A stretch of 64,000 bases of DNA from Trichomonas vaginalis G3. Its lineage: Eukaryota; Parabasalia; Trichomonadida; Trichomonadidae. The notes under the pieces were generated by a model. That model had not been told where the DNA came from and searched no databases. It saw only the letters and a list, made by a program, of their open reading frames with translations. The translations under genes and the position numbers were made by a program. The stretch is from assembly GCF_026262505.1 (NCBI RefSeq), contig NC_067206.1, positions 3,934,879-3,998,878 on the forward strand, in the 5' to 3' direction. Every line of letters starts with the position of its first letter. Positions within the stretch are counted from its first letter, which is position 1. Shown here in pieces: positions 49,703-59,774 of the stretch.

Positions 49703-50617
49703 ATGTTAGCAACAACAGCACCAAACTCGTTAGTCATGAACCCAACATCTATGTTAGTAGAGATGAAAAGCTTCATTCCTTCTTCATATACTTTCGAAAC
49801 AGAAATCCAGAAGATAAAGCAAGAACTTTTAACAAGTAATTTAGACTGTAGTGCGAAAGATGAAACAAATGAACAGTATCTTTATGAAATGCAGGACATT
49901 ATTGACCATTTACCTAAACTACCTGAAATCCAACAACAAAAACTAACTATTCCTGAATTTGACGAAATAGAAGTCGGACTGACTGACTCAGTAGAAATAA
50001 AGAAGTTCATACGAAAGGTAAACTATGAGTTTCTAGGATTTCATTGCAACCATAAGGTTATGGACAAAGATTGCGATATGGTATATAAGAACATCTCTGA
50101 CATATATAAATCCGGGGAGTTTAAGACCTACGACAACTTTGTTTCGTTAGTTGCAAAATGTGTTTGGGAAATAAGAGATAAAGATAGTAGGGGTAAGGTA
50201 TGGAACGAACAAATAAGACCCGCTATGTTTGAGATGAAGAGAGCAATTGACGCCTTAGTTGTTTTAGCAGGTAAGGTTTCAGAATATAACGCAAAAATGA
50301 ATCCGCAATGTTCTAAATGTAAAGCAGCAATGAGGAAATATAACTACTCCGTCAAAGAGATAGAACGTATGCGAAACGACTATGCTGACTTAAAGAAAGA
50401 AGCAGAAAAACCAGCAGAAAATAAAATGGACATGTTAGCATTTCTGAACAAAAACTATCCAACAGCAGAAGATTTCCTTCTATCTGACGTCAAGAAGAAA
50501 TATAAAGAGACTTTCGGCATAGTTAAAACATTCGATGTACTAAAAGAAGAAATAGAAGCTACGAAATTGTTTAGAATTTCACGAATTCATAACGTTTACC
50601 ATGTGAAACGCTTGTGA
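49703..50617 (+). CDS. Accessory Polinton protein, 304 aa
   Basis: Homologue of 24,318-25,259 (over 90 percent identical by eye). MLATTAPNSLVMNPTSMLVE; same possible zinc residues (FHCNHKVMDKDC, NPQCSKCKA). Shares its leader (TTTTTATTTTTATTGTAAGA) with the KilA-N gene. Flanked by palindromic repeats on both sides. Function unknown. Confidence 0.65.
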   Translation: MLATTAPNSLVMNPTSMLVEMKSFIPSSYTFETEIQKIKQELLTSNLDCSAKDETNEQYLYEMQDIIDHLPKLPEIQQQKLTIPEFDEIEVGLTDSVEIKKFIRKVNYEFLGFHCNHKVMDKDCDMVYKNISDIYKSGEFKTYDNFVSLVAKCVWEIRDKDSRGKVWNEQIRPAMFEMKRAIDALVVLAGKVSEYNAKMNPQCSKCKAAMRKYNYSVKEIERMRNDYADLKKEAEKPAENKMDMLAFLNKNYPTAEDFLLSDVKKKYKETFGIVKTFDVLKEEIEATKLFRISRIHNVYHVKRL

Positions 50618-50628
50618 AAAAAAGAGGT

Positions 50629-50685
50629 TAGAAAAGAGGTTAGAAAAGAGGTTAGAAAACAGGTTAGATCTAACATTCTAACATA
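50629..50685. repeat. Palindromic GTTAGATCTAAC repeat with four GAGGTTAGAAAA units
   Basis: Directly after the 304-aa gene's stop; inverted relative to the copies before it. Confidence 0.75.
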
Positions 50686-50850
50686 AACTTTATTTTTGTC
50701 TGATTTACGCTCATTACGAAGAAGTCTTGACAAAACATGTACGAAGAAGTTTATTTCCTGTGTTGTTGTCAAAATGTCATGTTGTCACCATTTTCAAAAA
50801 GATGTTAGTTGACCGAGGGACCGAGGGACCGAGGGACCTGGTGACACCTA

Positions 50851-51041
50851 AAAACCATCTACCCTAAAATATATTTTTGCTGAAAAAAATGACCAAATTT
50901 CATTATATAACTGTATTTTTGACGAAGAGAACTTTTACACTTCGTAAAAAAACTCTATGAAATCATGAATTTCCTTAAGATAGAAAAAAAAAGTTAGTTT
51001 TTTGTAAAATATTTTTTTTATCTTGTATGTAAGAACAGAAA
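50851..51041. other. Intergenic leader region
   Basis: Contains CCTTAAGATAGAAAAAAA (a direct copy of 48,000-48,017) and the ATCTTGTATGTAAGAACAG leader of the next gene. Confidence 0.35.
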
Positions 51042-51653
51042 ATGTTAAAGGTTGAGTTTGAAACAGTTAGAAAGATAGACAATGACACCAAAGTGGTTCG
51101 AATTGGTGATTTAAACGTAAGATACTCAAAGAAATACAACAAATATTCTTTGTCAGACATTCTAACACTATCTGGAAAGAAAGCAAAGGACTGGGTTAAA
51201 AATGCTTCTACTCAGAAAATTTTGACAAGAAATCCTGAGCTTATGATATCAGTAAGATTCTATGGAACTGCAGCATATCTTATAGACAAAAGTCTTATAC
51301 CAATAGTTTTGTTATGGTTAGACCCAGTTGTTGGATATAACTTCATAACATATGGTTCATTCGATACGGAACGTTGCAGTGAAGGCTTACTTTACATCGT
51401 TCAGAAACCGAAGGACTTCAATACAAAGAGATATAAGATAGGAAGAACATTTAATATAACTAAAAGATATGACAATACAGTCAATAGAGTTAAGGTTGTG
51501 TTTGTAAATGATATGAGAGCTGCTGAAACAGAACTACTTGAAAAGTTTGAGAAAATGTATGGTGCTCCCATAAAAGGTAAAGAAACGTTTGAAGTAGATG
51601 AGATAGATAAAGCTATAAAATTATTTGACGAAGTTGCTGAAAAATACATGTAA
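51042..51653 (+). CDS. KilA-N-like / T5orf172 (GIY-YIG-type) protein, 203 aa
   Basis: N-terminal half (YNKYSLSDILTLSGKKAKDW to LWLDPVVGYNFI) looks like a KilA-N/Bro-type DNA-binding domain. The C-terminal half (GLLYIVQKPKDF, then YKIGRTFNITKRYDN and MRAAETELLEKFEKMYG) fits the T5orf172/MUG113 branch of the GIY-YIG fold. This combination is common in large DNA viruses. Nuclease activity not certain. Confidence 0.65.
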   Translation: MLKVEFETVRKIDNDTKVVRIGDLNVRYSKKYNKYSLSDILTLSGKKAKDWVKNASTQKILTRNPELMISVRFYGTAAYLIDKSLIPIVLLWLDPVVGYNFITYGSFDTERCSEGLLYIVQKPKDFNTKRYKIGRTFNITKRYDNTVNRVKVVFVNDMRAAETELLEKFEKMYGAPIKGKETFEVDEIDKAIKLFDEVAEKYM

Positions 51654-51743
51654 AGCGTTTATTTTTGGTCTTTTATACAAGATAGAAAAAATAAAGTTAG
51701 TTTTATTTTTTTTTATTTTTTTATTTTGTATGTAAAGACAGAT

Positions 51744-52573
51744 ATGTCAACAACAGAGAACACAACAACAGTTATAGTCCATGAAGCCATAAATGAAGAA
51801 TATGAATGGGTTCAGTTTAACAAACAACTCCGTCTCATTCGTTCGGTCAAAGACGATATGTACCAAATGCAAAGTATTTTGAATGCTCTTCGTTCTACAA
51901 AGCAAGCATATCATTGGTTTGAAAACCAACAGACAAAAGAACTTTTAGAAGAATTTCCTCATATGTTTGCTTCCCTCGGAAAACCGAGGGAAGAGATTCC
52001 ATTCGAAAATCGCAAGAATTTGGCTCCTTGTTTGAAAGGATATTATGTTCATAGACTTTTAGTAAATGCCGTAGCAATGTGGGCTTCACCTCGTTATGCT
52101 TGTTATATTTTCATGATGTTAGATGAAATTCATAGACAAGAACGTGAAGAGATGGAAAAGAAACTTCATGCAAAAGATGAAGTCATTGAAGCAAAAGACA
52201 AAAGCATTCAGAAAAGAATACCACGTTCGGTACCAAAAGGAAAGGAAAAGAACTATAAGTATATGATTTATACTGAAGAGATGGAAAATGAAGAAGATAA
52301 AGATATGGTTATGTTGCATTTAGTCAGAAAGAAACAACAAAAGCTTTTTACGACCTTGCTAAGATTTACAAATCTGACAGAAATTGGTTCTATCGCGAAA
52401 ACTTACCGATTTCAATGACACCGAATGAAGATGTGAAACAAATAGTTCAAGATACGTTACCTCAAACACACTATGATATGAAAGGTTGTACAATACTTAC
52501 ATTCAAAGAAGACTTACCGCTACTGAAGGAAAAAATAACAGAGTATTTTGACAACTTCAAACAAGTAGGGTAG
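51744..52573 (+). pseudogene. KilA-N domain gene with C-terminal extension, broken
   Basis: MSTTENTTTVIVHEAINEEY; KilA-N part ends KGYYVHRLLVNAVAMWASPR and FMMLDEI; a charged coiled coil and a further domain (NYKYMIYTEEMENEEDKDMV) follow. Holds an in-frame hairpin at 51,970-51,993. Broken. Confidence 0.65.
51970..51993. repeat. In-frame hairpin CTTCCCTCGG-AAAA-CCGAGGGAAG
   Basis: Perfect 10-bp stem with a 4-base loop, in about the same place in the KilA-N gene as the palindrome at 48,505. The related remnant in B (24,184-24,207) has CTTCTCTCGG-AAAA-CCGAGAGAAG on the minus strand: one base pair changed on both sides. Confidence 0.9.
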
Positions 52574-52582
52574 ATGAACCAT

Positions 52583-53070
52583 TTATTTTTCAAGCTTGAC
52601 TTCAGATGGCTCAGGTAGCTCTATAAAGTAAATTGCCTTGTCAAATCCTTCTGGCATTCCAAGTCCTTCCTTCCGACATTCCAAGTTTTTCCTTCCGACA
52701 TTCCGAGTCCTTCCTTCAGACATTCCAAGTCCTTCCTTCCGACATTCCAAGTCCTTCCTTCCGACATTCCAAGTCCTTCCTTCCGACATTCCAAGTCCTT
52801 CCTTCCAACTGGAAAAAAATTTCCTGTTGTTCGTCCGTAAACCATTCAAATTTTCGAAAATTGAGAACTTTTTGGTCGAACGACAGAAAAAGTTTTTCCT
52901 TCCGACAGAAAAAATTTTTCCTTCCGACAGGAAAAAATTTTCCCGACAACTGGAAAAAATTTTCCTTCCGACAGGACACAAACGAATGTCCGACGTTCCT
53001 CTTCCTGAATGTCTTCCAAAGCCAGAAGAACCGAAAGCTGCAGAACCACAACAGACTAAGACTAACCATT
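52583..53070. other. Remnants of two divergent accessory genes around a minisatellite
   Basis: On the minus strand, the start of the 124-aa gene family (GFDKAIYFIEL); on the plus strand from 52,986, the start of the Pro/Gln-rich gene family (MSDVPLPECLPKPEEP). Between them lie the minisatellite and the TTTTCGAAAATT promoter stretch. Confidence 0.55.
52658..52810. repeat. 22-bp minisatellite, 7 copies (CATTCCAAGTCCTTCCTTCC)
   Basis: Tandem expansion of a sequence present once in A (3,911-3,932) and once in B. Confidence 0.9.
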
Positions 53071-53076
53071 TATTTT

Positions 53077-53952
53077 TTACGCTTGACTTTTTACAATTTG
53101 AACTTTGTTTGCGTAGATATGAATTCTGAAAGAAGTATGAGGGTCTTGTATGACTTTGTACTTCTCCCATAGTTCATGTCTGTCAAACTTACCTGCCATG
53201 GACTCTTTCATAAGTTCCATGAAATCGTCTTCGGACAATCCAGGGAAGAGTATAATGTCAGTAAGTATTCTTTTAACATCCTTACTTAAACTCTTTGCTG
53301 TCTGTACACATATTACGACTGAGATGTTAAAGTGTCTGAGCTTCTTAAGAATTCGACACATATCTTGTTCTCTATTCTTAAGCAAAGGATGAGAAGCAAA
53401 GTCATCTAAGATAAGAAGACACCTATGAGGGTATGTCTTCCAATCGTAAGATTGCAATTTCTTCGAAATGTATTCTATCTCTTTCTGTTTGTTTCTGAAG
53501 TGTTTCTTCTCTAATATTCTCTGCATTTCCTCATTTGGGTCTTTAAACTTCGAATTTATATACTCATTTATAGCATTGTACTTCAAAACTCTTCTTTGGT
53601 ACTTCTTTATCCAATCTAACAACTCAGTATCCTTTATACATACTAACTTAGACTTCTTTATAATATCTTTGAACGAATTGACGGTTTGGTCAAATTGACC
53701 AGAAGTACTACAAATAACAACTAACTCATAGAATGGGTTCTTCTCATCTAGTTCTTGTTGTTGTGCAGCCATTTTAAGATAAGTGAAAGTCTTACCCGAC
53801 CCAGGTGGTGCAATTAGACCTGTTATACCATTCTGAGCAAATAAGAACTTGTCATGTATAGGCTTTATCTGAGCATTTTCTAACTTTCTCTTGTTCTTGT
53901 TTAAAACATTCTCAAATTTCTTGTCAATGTCAGCAAACTTTTTTTCTAACAT
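53077..53952 (-). CDS. Polinton packaging ATPase (copy in C), about 291 aa
   Basis: Open. Walker A LIAPPGSGKTFT, Walker B CLLILDDF, sensor VVICVQTAKSL; differs from element A's copy at only a few residues (for example DDFASHP against DDFTSHP). The start is chosen as in A; the longer open frame upstream overlaps the divergent gene. Confidence 0.88.
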   Translation of the reverse strand: MLEKKFADIDKKFENVLNKNKRKLENAQIKPIHDKFLFAQNGITGLIAPPGSGKTFTYLKMAAQQQELDEKNPFYELVVICSTSGQFDQTVNSFKDIIKKSKLVCIKDTELLDWIKKYQRRVLKYNAINEYINSKFKDPNEEMQRILEKKHFRNKQKEIEYISKKLQSYDWKTYPHRCLLILDDFASHPLLKNREQDMCRILKKLRHFNISVVICVQTAKSLSKDVKRILTDIILFPGLSEDDFMELMKESMAGKFDRHELWEKYKVIQDPHTSFRIHIYANKVQIVKSQA

Positions 53953-53988
53953 ATTTTTAGAAAAATTAAAAATTTTATCTTTTAGGAA

Positions 53989-54448
53989 ATGTCTAGCGAT
54001 TTCGCTATCTATGTCCGTGACAAACTTTTCGACTCTAAAACTTCTGTCGACCATAAAATCTTACATTGTGTCAACAAGAAAGGTGAATTTGTTCTAAAGT
54101 TCTGTTTCTGGGAATATGACAAGAACCATAAAACATTAGGCAGAGAAGTCTTTAAGTTTGTCAATGACAGACTTGTTGACAGAGATGACGCCTCTTGGAA
54201 AGATGAAGTCCAACAAAAGTTCTTAGAATGCAAAGAAGACACATGCGCTGTTCTTGAAGATGAAATAGAAAACAGAATAGAAGAGCTATTAAAGGACAAA
54301 GACCTTTTACATAAATATGGTTCTGAGAAATTTGACATAACTCCACCAGAAAAGAAGAAGAAGAGAGAAAAGAAAAAAGAAAGAAAAGAAAGTAGAAGAG
54401 AAGAAAGAACCTGAACCAGTTCCAGAGAAGGTGAGATATGACATGTAA
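53989..54448 (+). pseudogene. Conserved protein gene with Lys/Glu tail (copy in C), broken
   Basis: Counterpart of 1,065-1,517; open through the globular part, disturbed in the low-complexity tail. Confidence 0.55.
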
Positions 54449-54463
54449 AAATAAAATTTATTT

Positions 54464-54882
54464 TTAGAACATTTCTGGGTCAATGTCAATGTTTCTTCCT
54501 CTTTAGGGGCAAACACTGGCTTAGACTCTAAAATCTTTTTACCCAATCTACCCTGAACTTCAACTATCTTAGACTCATAATATTCATAGTCGTCTGCTTT
54601 CTTTGGTTCATAAGGTATAACAAGTTTGTATGCTTTACCTTCTTCGAGTTTTGAGAACTTTCTGTCAAAATTTTCTTTGACTGTTAACAAACCTTCTATG
54701 TCTAAGTCTTCAAAAGTTGCACCATTTTTAGTCACAATAGCAAACTTAACTGGTTCGATGTTCCAAACTTTGCTGAATGAAGACTTTTCAAAATGGTAGA
54801 AGTAAACATTCAAATATGCGAATGGAGCTAACTTATCTTTGACTGCTGTCATGTACTTATTTACTGAGATGAATTTTGCCAT
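54464..54882 (-). pseudogene. Conserved 139-codon gene (copy in C), broken
   Basis: Counterpart of 629-1,048, more diverged (YFYHFEKSSFSKVWNIEPVK). Broken near the end. Confidence 0.6.
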
Positions 54883-54917
54883 CTTTTCTATCGGATAAAA
54901 AAATATTTTTTTAAAAT

Positions 54918-56152
54918 TTACTCAGAAAAATTTTTCTTTGTATATACGCCGTTCTGAACATCTAAAAGATTTTTGACATTTGCCAAGAATGTTCGTTTAG
55001 AAGCTGCCATATAACCATATTCTTGGCAATATTGTTTATATTCATCATATAAAGACTTTTCATCTAATGACACAAAGTCAGTTTCTTCTATGAACAGTTC
55101 ATATACACTCTTGTTTGCTTCTAACAATGTTTGTCTCTCTTCGGTATGTGGAATTTGTCTTGGATTGAACTTAGAAATATCTAATGTCATGAAATATGAG
55201 AACAAGTGGTTGTAAAAGTCAGATGTCAAAGTTTCTGCTAAGTCGTCAAAATATTCTGTATCTTGCATATGAGAATCTGACGTTCTGACAACTACATATC
55301 TTCTGTCAGAACTTTCTAACTTCATCGGAACAGTATTGTTTGAAACCATAATGAAGTTTGCAACATTTTCACAAACTCTTTGGTCTTTATACTTTCTTTC
55401 AACAACTCCAACTTTGTCTGTTATAAGACTCTTCAAAGCATCTGAGTTCAAAACTTTTGTTGTATCTATACTTTGAAGTTCATTGCAAACTATAAGTTTC
55501 ATGTTCTCTATTGAGGAGTTAAACTTGCCACAGATGTTTTCTAAGTTTGTCATATTAGGGTTCGAATAACCTTCTAATAGTTTGCACAAAATATCTGTAA
55601 AGAATGTGTTCTTACCAGTTCCTTGTTTTCCAATTATAATGAGAGCAGTTTCATTTTTAGCACTTGGATGTTGTAAGATGTTTGCAAACCAACATAAGAT
55701 ATACTCATAGACTCTTTCGTTTCCATTGCATATAATTTCTTTGACATGGTCTAACCAAGCTTCTATAATATTTTTCTTTCCATTCTACTTGTTCGTATTT
55801 ATATCCAGTGAAGATAGAATAGAAGTTTGGAGAAGGTGTATAGAACTTTATACCTCGAACTGAAAAATCTTCTAACTTTGACAATAAGATATCCCAAGCA
55901 TCTAACATCTTCATGCCAACTTGTACAACTTTTATTTTCTTAAGTTTCTGTCTACATTCTTGTTCTGAAACTATTGTTGCTCTTGTTTGTTAAAGACTAC
56001 ATCCCATTCTTTCATAACATAACATTCTGGGCAGAGTCGACATAAATGACTAAACGTTTCAAATTCTCGACTGCTTTGTTATAGTCTCGAAATGGACACA
56101 TATTTCTGAATGCTTGGAAGTCATAAAAATCTGAAACATCTATTCTGTACAT
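54918..56152 (-). pseudogene. Polinton SF3 helicase gene (copy in C), broken
   Basis: Counterpart of 21,056-22,292. The Walker B and sensor half is open (KLIVCNELQS, NFIMVSNNTVP). Leader TTTTTATTTTTATAAAAATG kept. Broken elsewhere. Confidence 0.8.
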
Positions 56153-56181
56153 TTTTATAAAAATAAAAAAAAATATTTTTT

Positions 56182-56978
56182 TTATTCTTGACTTTGTTGT
56201 TCCATTTGTTGCTTTGTTGTTCTTGAGCTATTTGTTGTTGAAGTTGTTCTTGTAATACAATACTTTCACCAGTTGCATCTTCCAATTCGAAACTTTCTGC
56301 CGTCATTGACAAATACATAGGACATAAAAGTTTACAGGAACAAAGTTTGCGTCAACTAATGTCAACGTTATACTTGCCAAAGTGTTTGAGTTCACTAAGG
56401 TTGAAAATTCTGCATTCGAATGAACAATAGGCAAACCAGCAGAGAAAGTATTGTTTATACGCATAAGTATCTTTTGGTCATAATAGTTTCTGTCGACATT
56501 CGAATAACACTTTGAACCTAAGTTTGAAACAATATATAAGATTGGTGTACTTAATGTCAATGGAATAGACATTCCTTGTATGACACCTTTTCCTGTTATA
56601 GGAAATTGTTGGTAGTAAAAACCAGAAATAAGTTTTGTATTATAGCTCATATTGTTTATAGTAAACTCAGTCGGACATCCAAACATAATGAAACCTGCTC
56701 TAGTTGCAGCACATGTTACATCCGTCCTTAAAGTATTAAATAAGTCAACAAAACCTGTTGGTGGTATATCTGAGTAAGTATCTTCAAAGGAGTATTTTTT
56801 ACCATTCACAACAATAAAATCTTCTGGTGTCAAAAGAGCAAAACAGGCTTTAGTCGTCATTGTGTTTAAGGTTAGTTTACAATATCGTCCTTGAGGACTT
56901 TGTAAGTTTGTTGTTATAGAATTATATGACTCAGGGTTTTTAGTCGTAATAGTATTAAACCATTATATCTTCTGCCAT
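56182..56978 (-). pseudogene. Minor capsid (penton-like) gene (copy in C), broken
   Basis: Counterpart of 20,229-21,026. Most of the central part is open (TTKACFALLTPEDFIVVNGK and on). Gln-rich end. Broken. Confidence 0.6.
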
Positions 56979-56988
56979 TTATATATAT

Positions 56989-57217
56989 TTAAAAGTTTTT
57001 CTGAAAGTGGAGAAGAACTTCATCTAAACTTTCACATGGCGTTTCTTGAAGTTCTCTGTCTAAGAAGTTCAAATATTTTGTAAAGACATAGAACTTTCCT
57101 TTGTCTACACGAACAAACAAAACAGGGTCTTTCATATCGTTCAAAAGTGTGTAAAGTCCTTTACATGAAATAAAGTCTATATTATTTCTTCAAACATCTT
57201 TCAAGAAGTTTTGACAT
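56989..57217 (-). pseudogene. Small gene found only in C, about 75 codons, broken
   Basis: Minus-strand sequence with GLYTLLNDMKDPVLFVRVDK and KYLNFLDRELQETPCESLDE, between the minor capsid gene and the 57,224 gene. In B these two neighbours are directly adjacent. Function unknown. Confidence 0.45.
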
Positions 57218-57223
57218 TTTTAC

Positions 57224-57803
57224 TTAGCAAATAAATTTTAATGAAATGTTGTGGTCGTCAAATATTTTTATGACGTCTGGGAAACTATACTTTAAGTTCA
57301 ACGTTTCACCTCCTTTCATAACGTATATCTTGTCAATGACATTATATGAAACACCACAGCAACTAACGTCGGGTTCTATTTCTTTGATGTTTATATCGTC
57401 TGCCTCTGTCAAAAGTTTCAATAGTTCTTTCAAAACTTCATGAGGTGCAATGACATATGAGTTCACTTTTACAGGGTTGTGTTCGACCAAGTTTAACATA
57501 TACTTAAAGCTTGACAAATCTTCTCCTGAGTTTGAAGTTTGTCTTTCAGTTGTTGGTAGTCGTTTCGAATATCTGCAACAGAACTTAAGTCTCTGCTACT
57601 TCAGGATATGTTGGTTGTTCTTTTACAGGAACAATTGTTATACCATCTTCGTCCTCGTATGGTTTCCCCACTTCAACATCTCTGTCTTTGACATTGACAA
57701 CAACACTTTGACTGTTTGTTTGAGTTGGTGAATTTAACTTCACATCTGCCACCGCCATTAAACCTTTTGAAACACTTACGCTTCTATTTTTCGGAAATGA
57801 CAT
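57224..57803 (-). pseudogene. Conserved capsid-region gene (copy in C), broken
   Basis: Counterpart of 19,648-20,228 (MSFPKNRSVSVSKGLMAVAD). Broken. Confidence 0.55.
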
Positions 57804-57821
57804 TTTACTTAGAATAAAAAG

Positions 57822-58068
57822 ATGGACGTATTCGGATATCTTATTGAATTGAAGCAGAACAAAGTTTACACACACAAACAATACAAATACATTGACAGAA
57901 TAGTTCTTTATACAAACAATTGGTAAATGTTATAGAATAGCAATATTTGCTGAACCAAAATATTTCCATAAAGCAAAGAAAGTTGGTATAACTGAAATGG
58001 TGAAAGTTCTTGACGTTGACAAAAATATAACAACAAAACTTACAGATATTTCTAAAGGTAGTTTATAA
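57822..58068 (+). pseudogene. Small divergent gene (copy in C), broken
   Basis: Starts MDVFGYLIELKQNKVYTHKQ; counterpart of 19,383-19,629. 18 bases from the divergent ATG. Confidence 0.5.
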
Positions 58069-58134
58069 TACAATTTTATGTCAAAACTGGCGTACTGTCA
58101 ATATTTGACGGAGAGAAGTCAGTTCAAGAACAAC

Positions 58135-59742
58135 TTACTGACCTGCTGCCAAAATCTGCTCGATGGAAGCTGTCGTTATGCCAATCTGAGGAGCCCCAGC
58201 AGGTTTCATCGAACGAATCTCAAAAGAGCATCTTCCGTGAAAAGTGCTATTGGTTTTGTAAACTTCTTTGCTCTCAGTTCATCTGGACCGTCTCTGTCAC
58301 CAGTATATTGTATTTGTACAGTACCAACAGTTGAAATACCACCCATAAAGTCTTCTGAGTCAGCAAATGGAATGCCAAGCCAAAAGTTTGAACGGTCTCC
58401 ATTTGTATATTGAGTTTTTTGACCTCCTGTATGAGTCCATACTTTCACATATGGCATAATAGAACTTTGCATTTCAGGGTTAATGGTTGTTGTGAAGTTG
58501 TTGTTAAAGTTCATAGCATCTAATGTCAAGTTGTATGACTCATATCCTCAACTGTAGAATATTCTTCTCTTGGATAATATTTGCCATCTATGTTTATATG
58601 ATATTTAATACCAGGGTTGTAGAAACAAGAATAGTCATTTATAGTTCGTCTGAACAGTACAAACATAGTATCTGCATGTTTCATTGCAGTTGTTAAGGCA
58701 ATATCTGTTCTTGCACCTGGGTCAGCACTTTGGTTTCCAACTTCACCTGCAAAGTCTTTGACAGATATTTGGTGTATAGGGAACATAAGTGGAACTGCAA
58801 TATATTTGGCAGCTAAAGCATTTGAAATATCTGGGTCCAACATATAGACTGCAAGTCTGCTTTCTATTCTCTTGCATTCAAACTTTTCGCATGTAACTTA
58901 ACTGGGTCCAAGCATCTCCAGCAGCATTGAAATAATAGTTTACTTCAGTGTTGAGGTTTTGAGAACCAAAGTCTAAGTCAACTTTGTTTTTTGCAAAAGT
59001 CGGCGAATGACATTTTATTTGTTCCCACTACTTCTGTAAGAGTGAATGGGTCTTGTGTTGGTGCAATGACTAAGTTATTTTTTGCTTGGAGTAAGTTCGA
59101 TAGAAATTTTTTCCTGCCCAGTTTGGCAAGTACTTAAAAACCTGAAGATGAGGAAAGATGACAAAGGAACTCTAAGTTTCAGTTTTACTTTGGTTACTGC
59201 TGCTGCAGTTTGTCCAGAAAGGTTAACATAAACTCCTGGAACGTTAGGGTCAAGTCTTCTTATTTTCTCAATAGTTGCATACTGGTCTGTTTGTTCTCTA
59301 GCTTGTGGTTGTACTGAGTTTCTCAAAGCGAACCATTCATAGTTTGCCCATGTTACTGTTTGAAACTAAGTCAGAGTTAGAATATATCTTATATCCCATG
59401 AAAACTTCTGGAGCATATTGGTATCCGACATAGAAAATTCCATTGCAACCTTTCTTGTCAGACAACTTGGCAGAAGGTTTATTTCAATGTCTTGTTCCAC
59501 GTATAAGAAAGAGTTGTCAATAGAAATTATATGAAAACCTGTCGCAAGCCAATATCTACTGTTGTTGAAGAACCTTCTTCCAAACTCACCTACGTTTCCA
59601 TTAAGAAACAGCAGTTGTATATTCGTAAGTTCCAGGAACTATTTCTGACCTTCTAATGGCATTGTCGCATTCGTTATACATTCGGAAACATTTCATTCAT
59701 AGCATCCAAAACTGTTGGCGTTATATTCTGAGCGGCGTACAT
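58135..59742 (-). pseudogene. Major capsid protein gene (copy in C), broken
   Basis: Counterpart of 17,716-19,317, nearly identical; ends with IGITTASIEQILAAGQ. Double jelly-roll capsid protein by context. Several breaks. Confidence 0.7.
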
Positions 59743-59774
59743 TTCATATGAGTAAAAATATAGAATAGTTGGAT

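Larger units (their letters stand above)
48045..50850. mobile_element. KilA-N/304-aa cassette bounded by inverted repeats of about 110 bp
   Basis: 48,045-48,160 and 50,735-50,850 are inverted copies (about 90 percent identical by eye), both with GGTGTCACC at the outer edge and GACAACATGACATTTTGACA inside. They enclose the KilA-N gene, the 304-aa gene and 25-bp tandem arrays. The right arm has extra GACCGAGG units. No transposase inside. Confidence 0.6.

Noticed and set aside
51005-51040. GTATGT as a trichomonad intron 5' splice site
   Set aside because: No ACTAACACACAG-type branch/3' site follows at a plausible distance, and the motif is shared by leaders of several genes.
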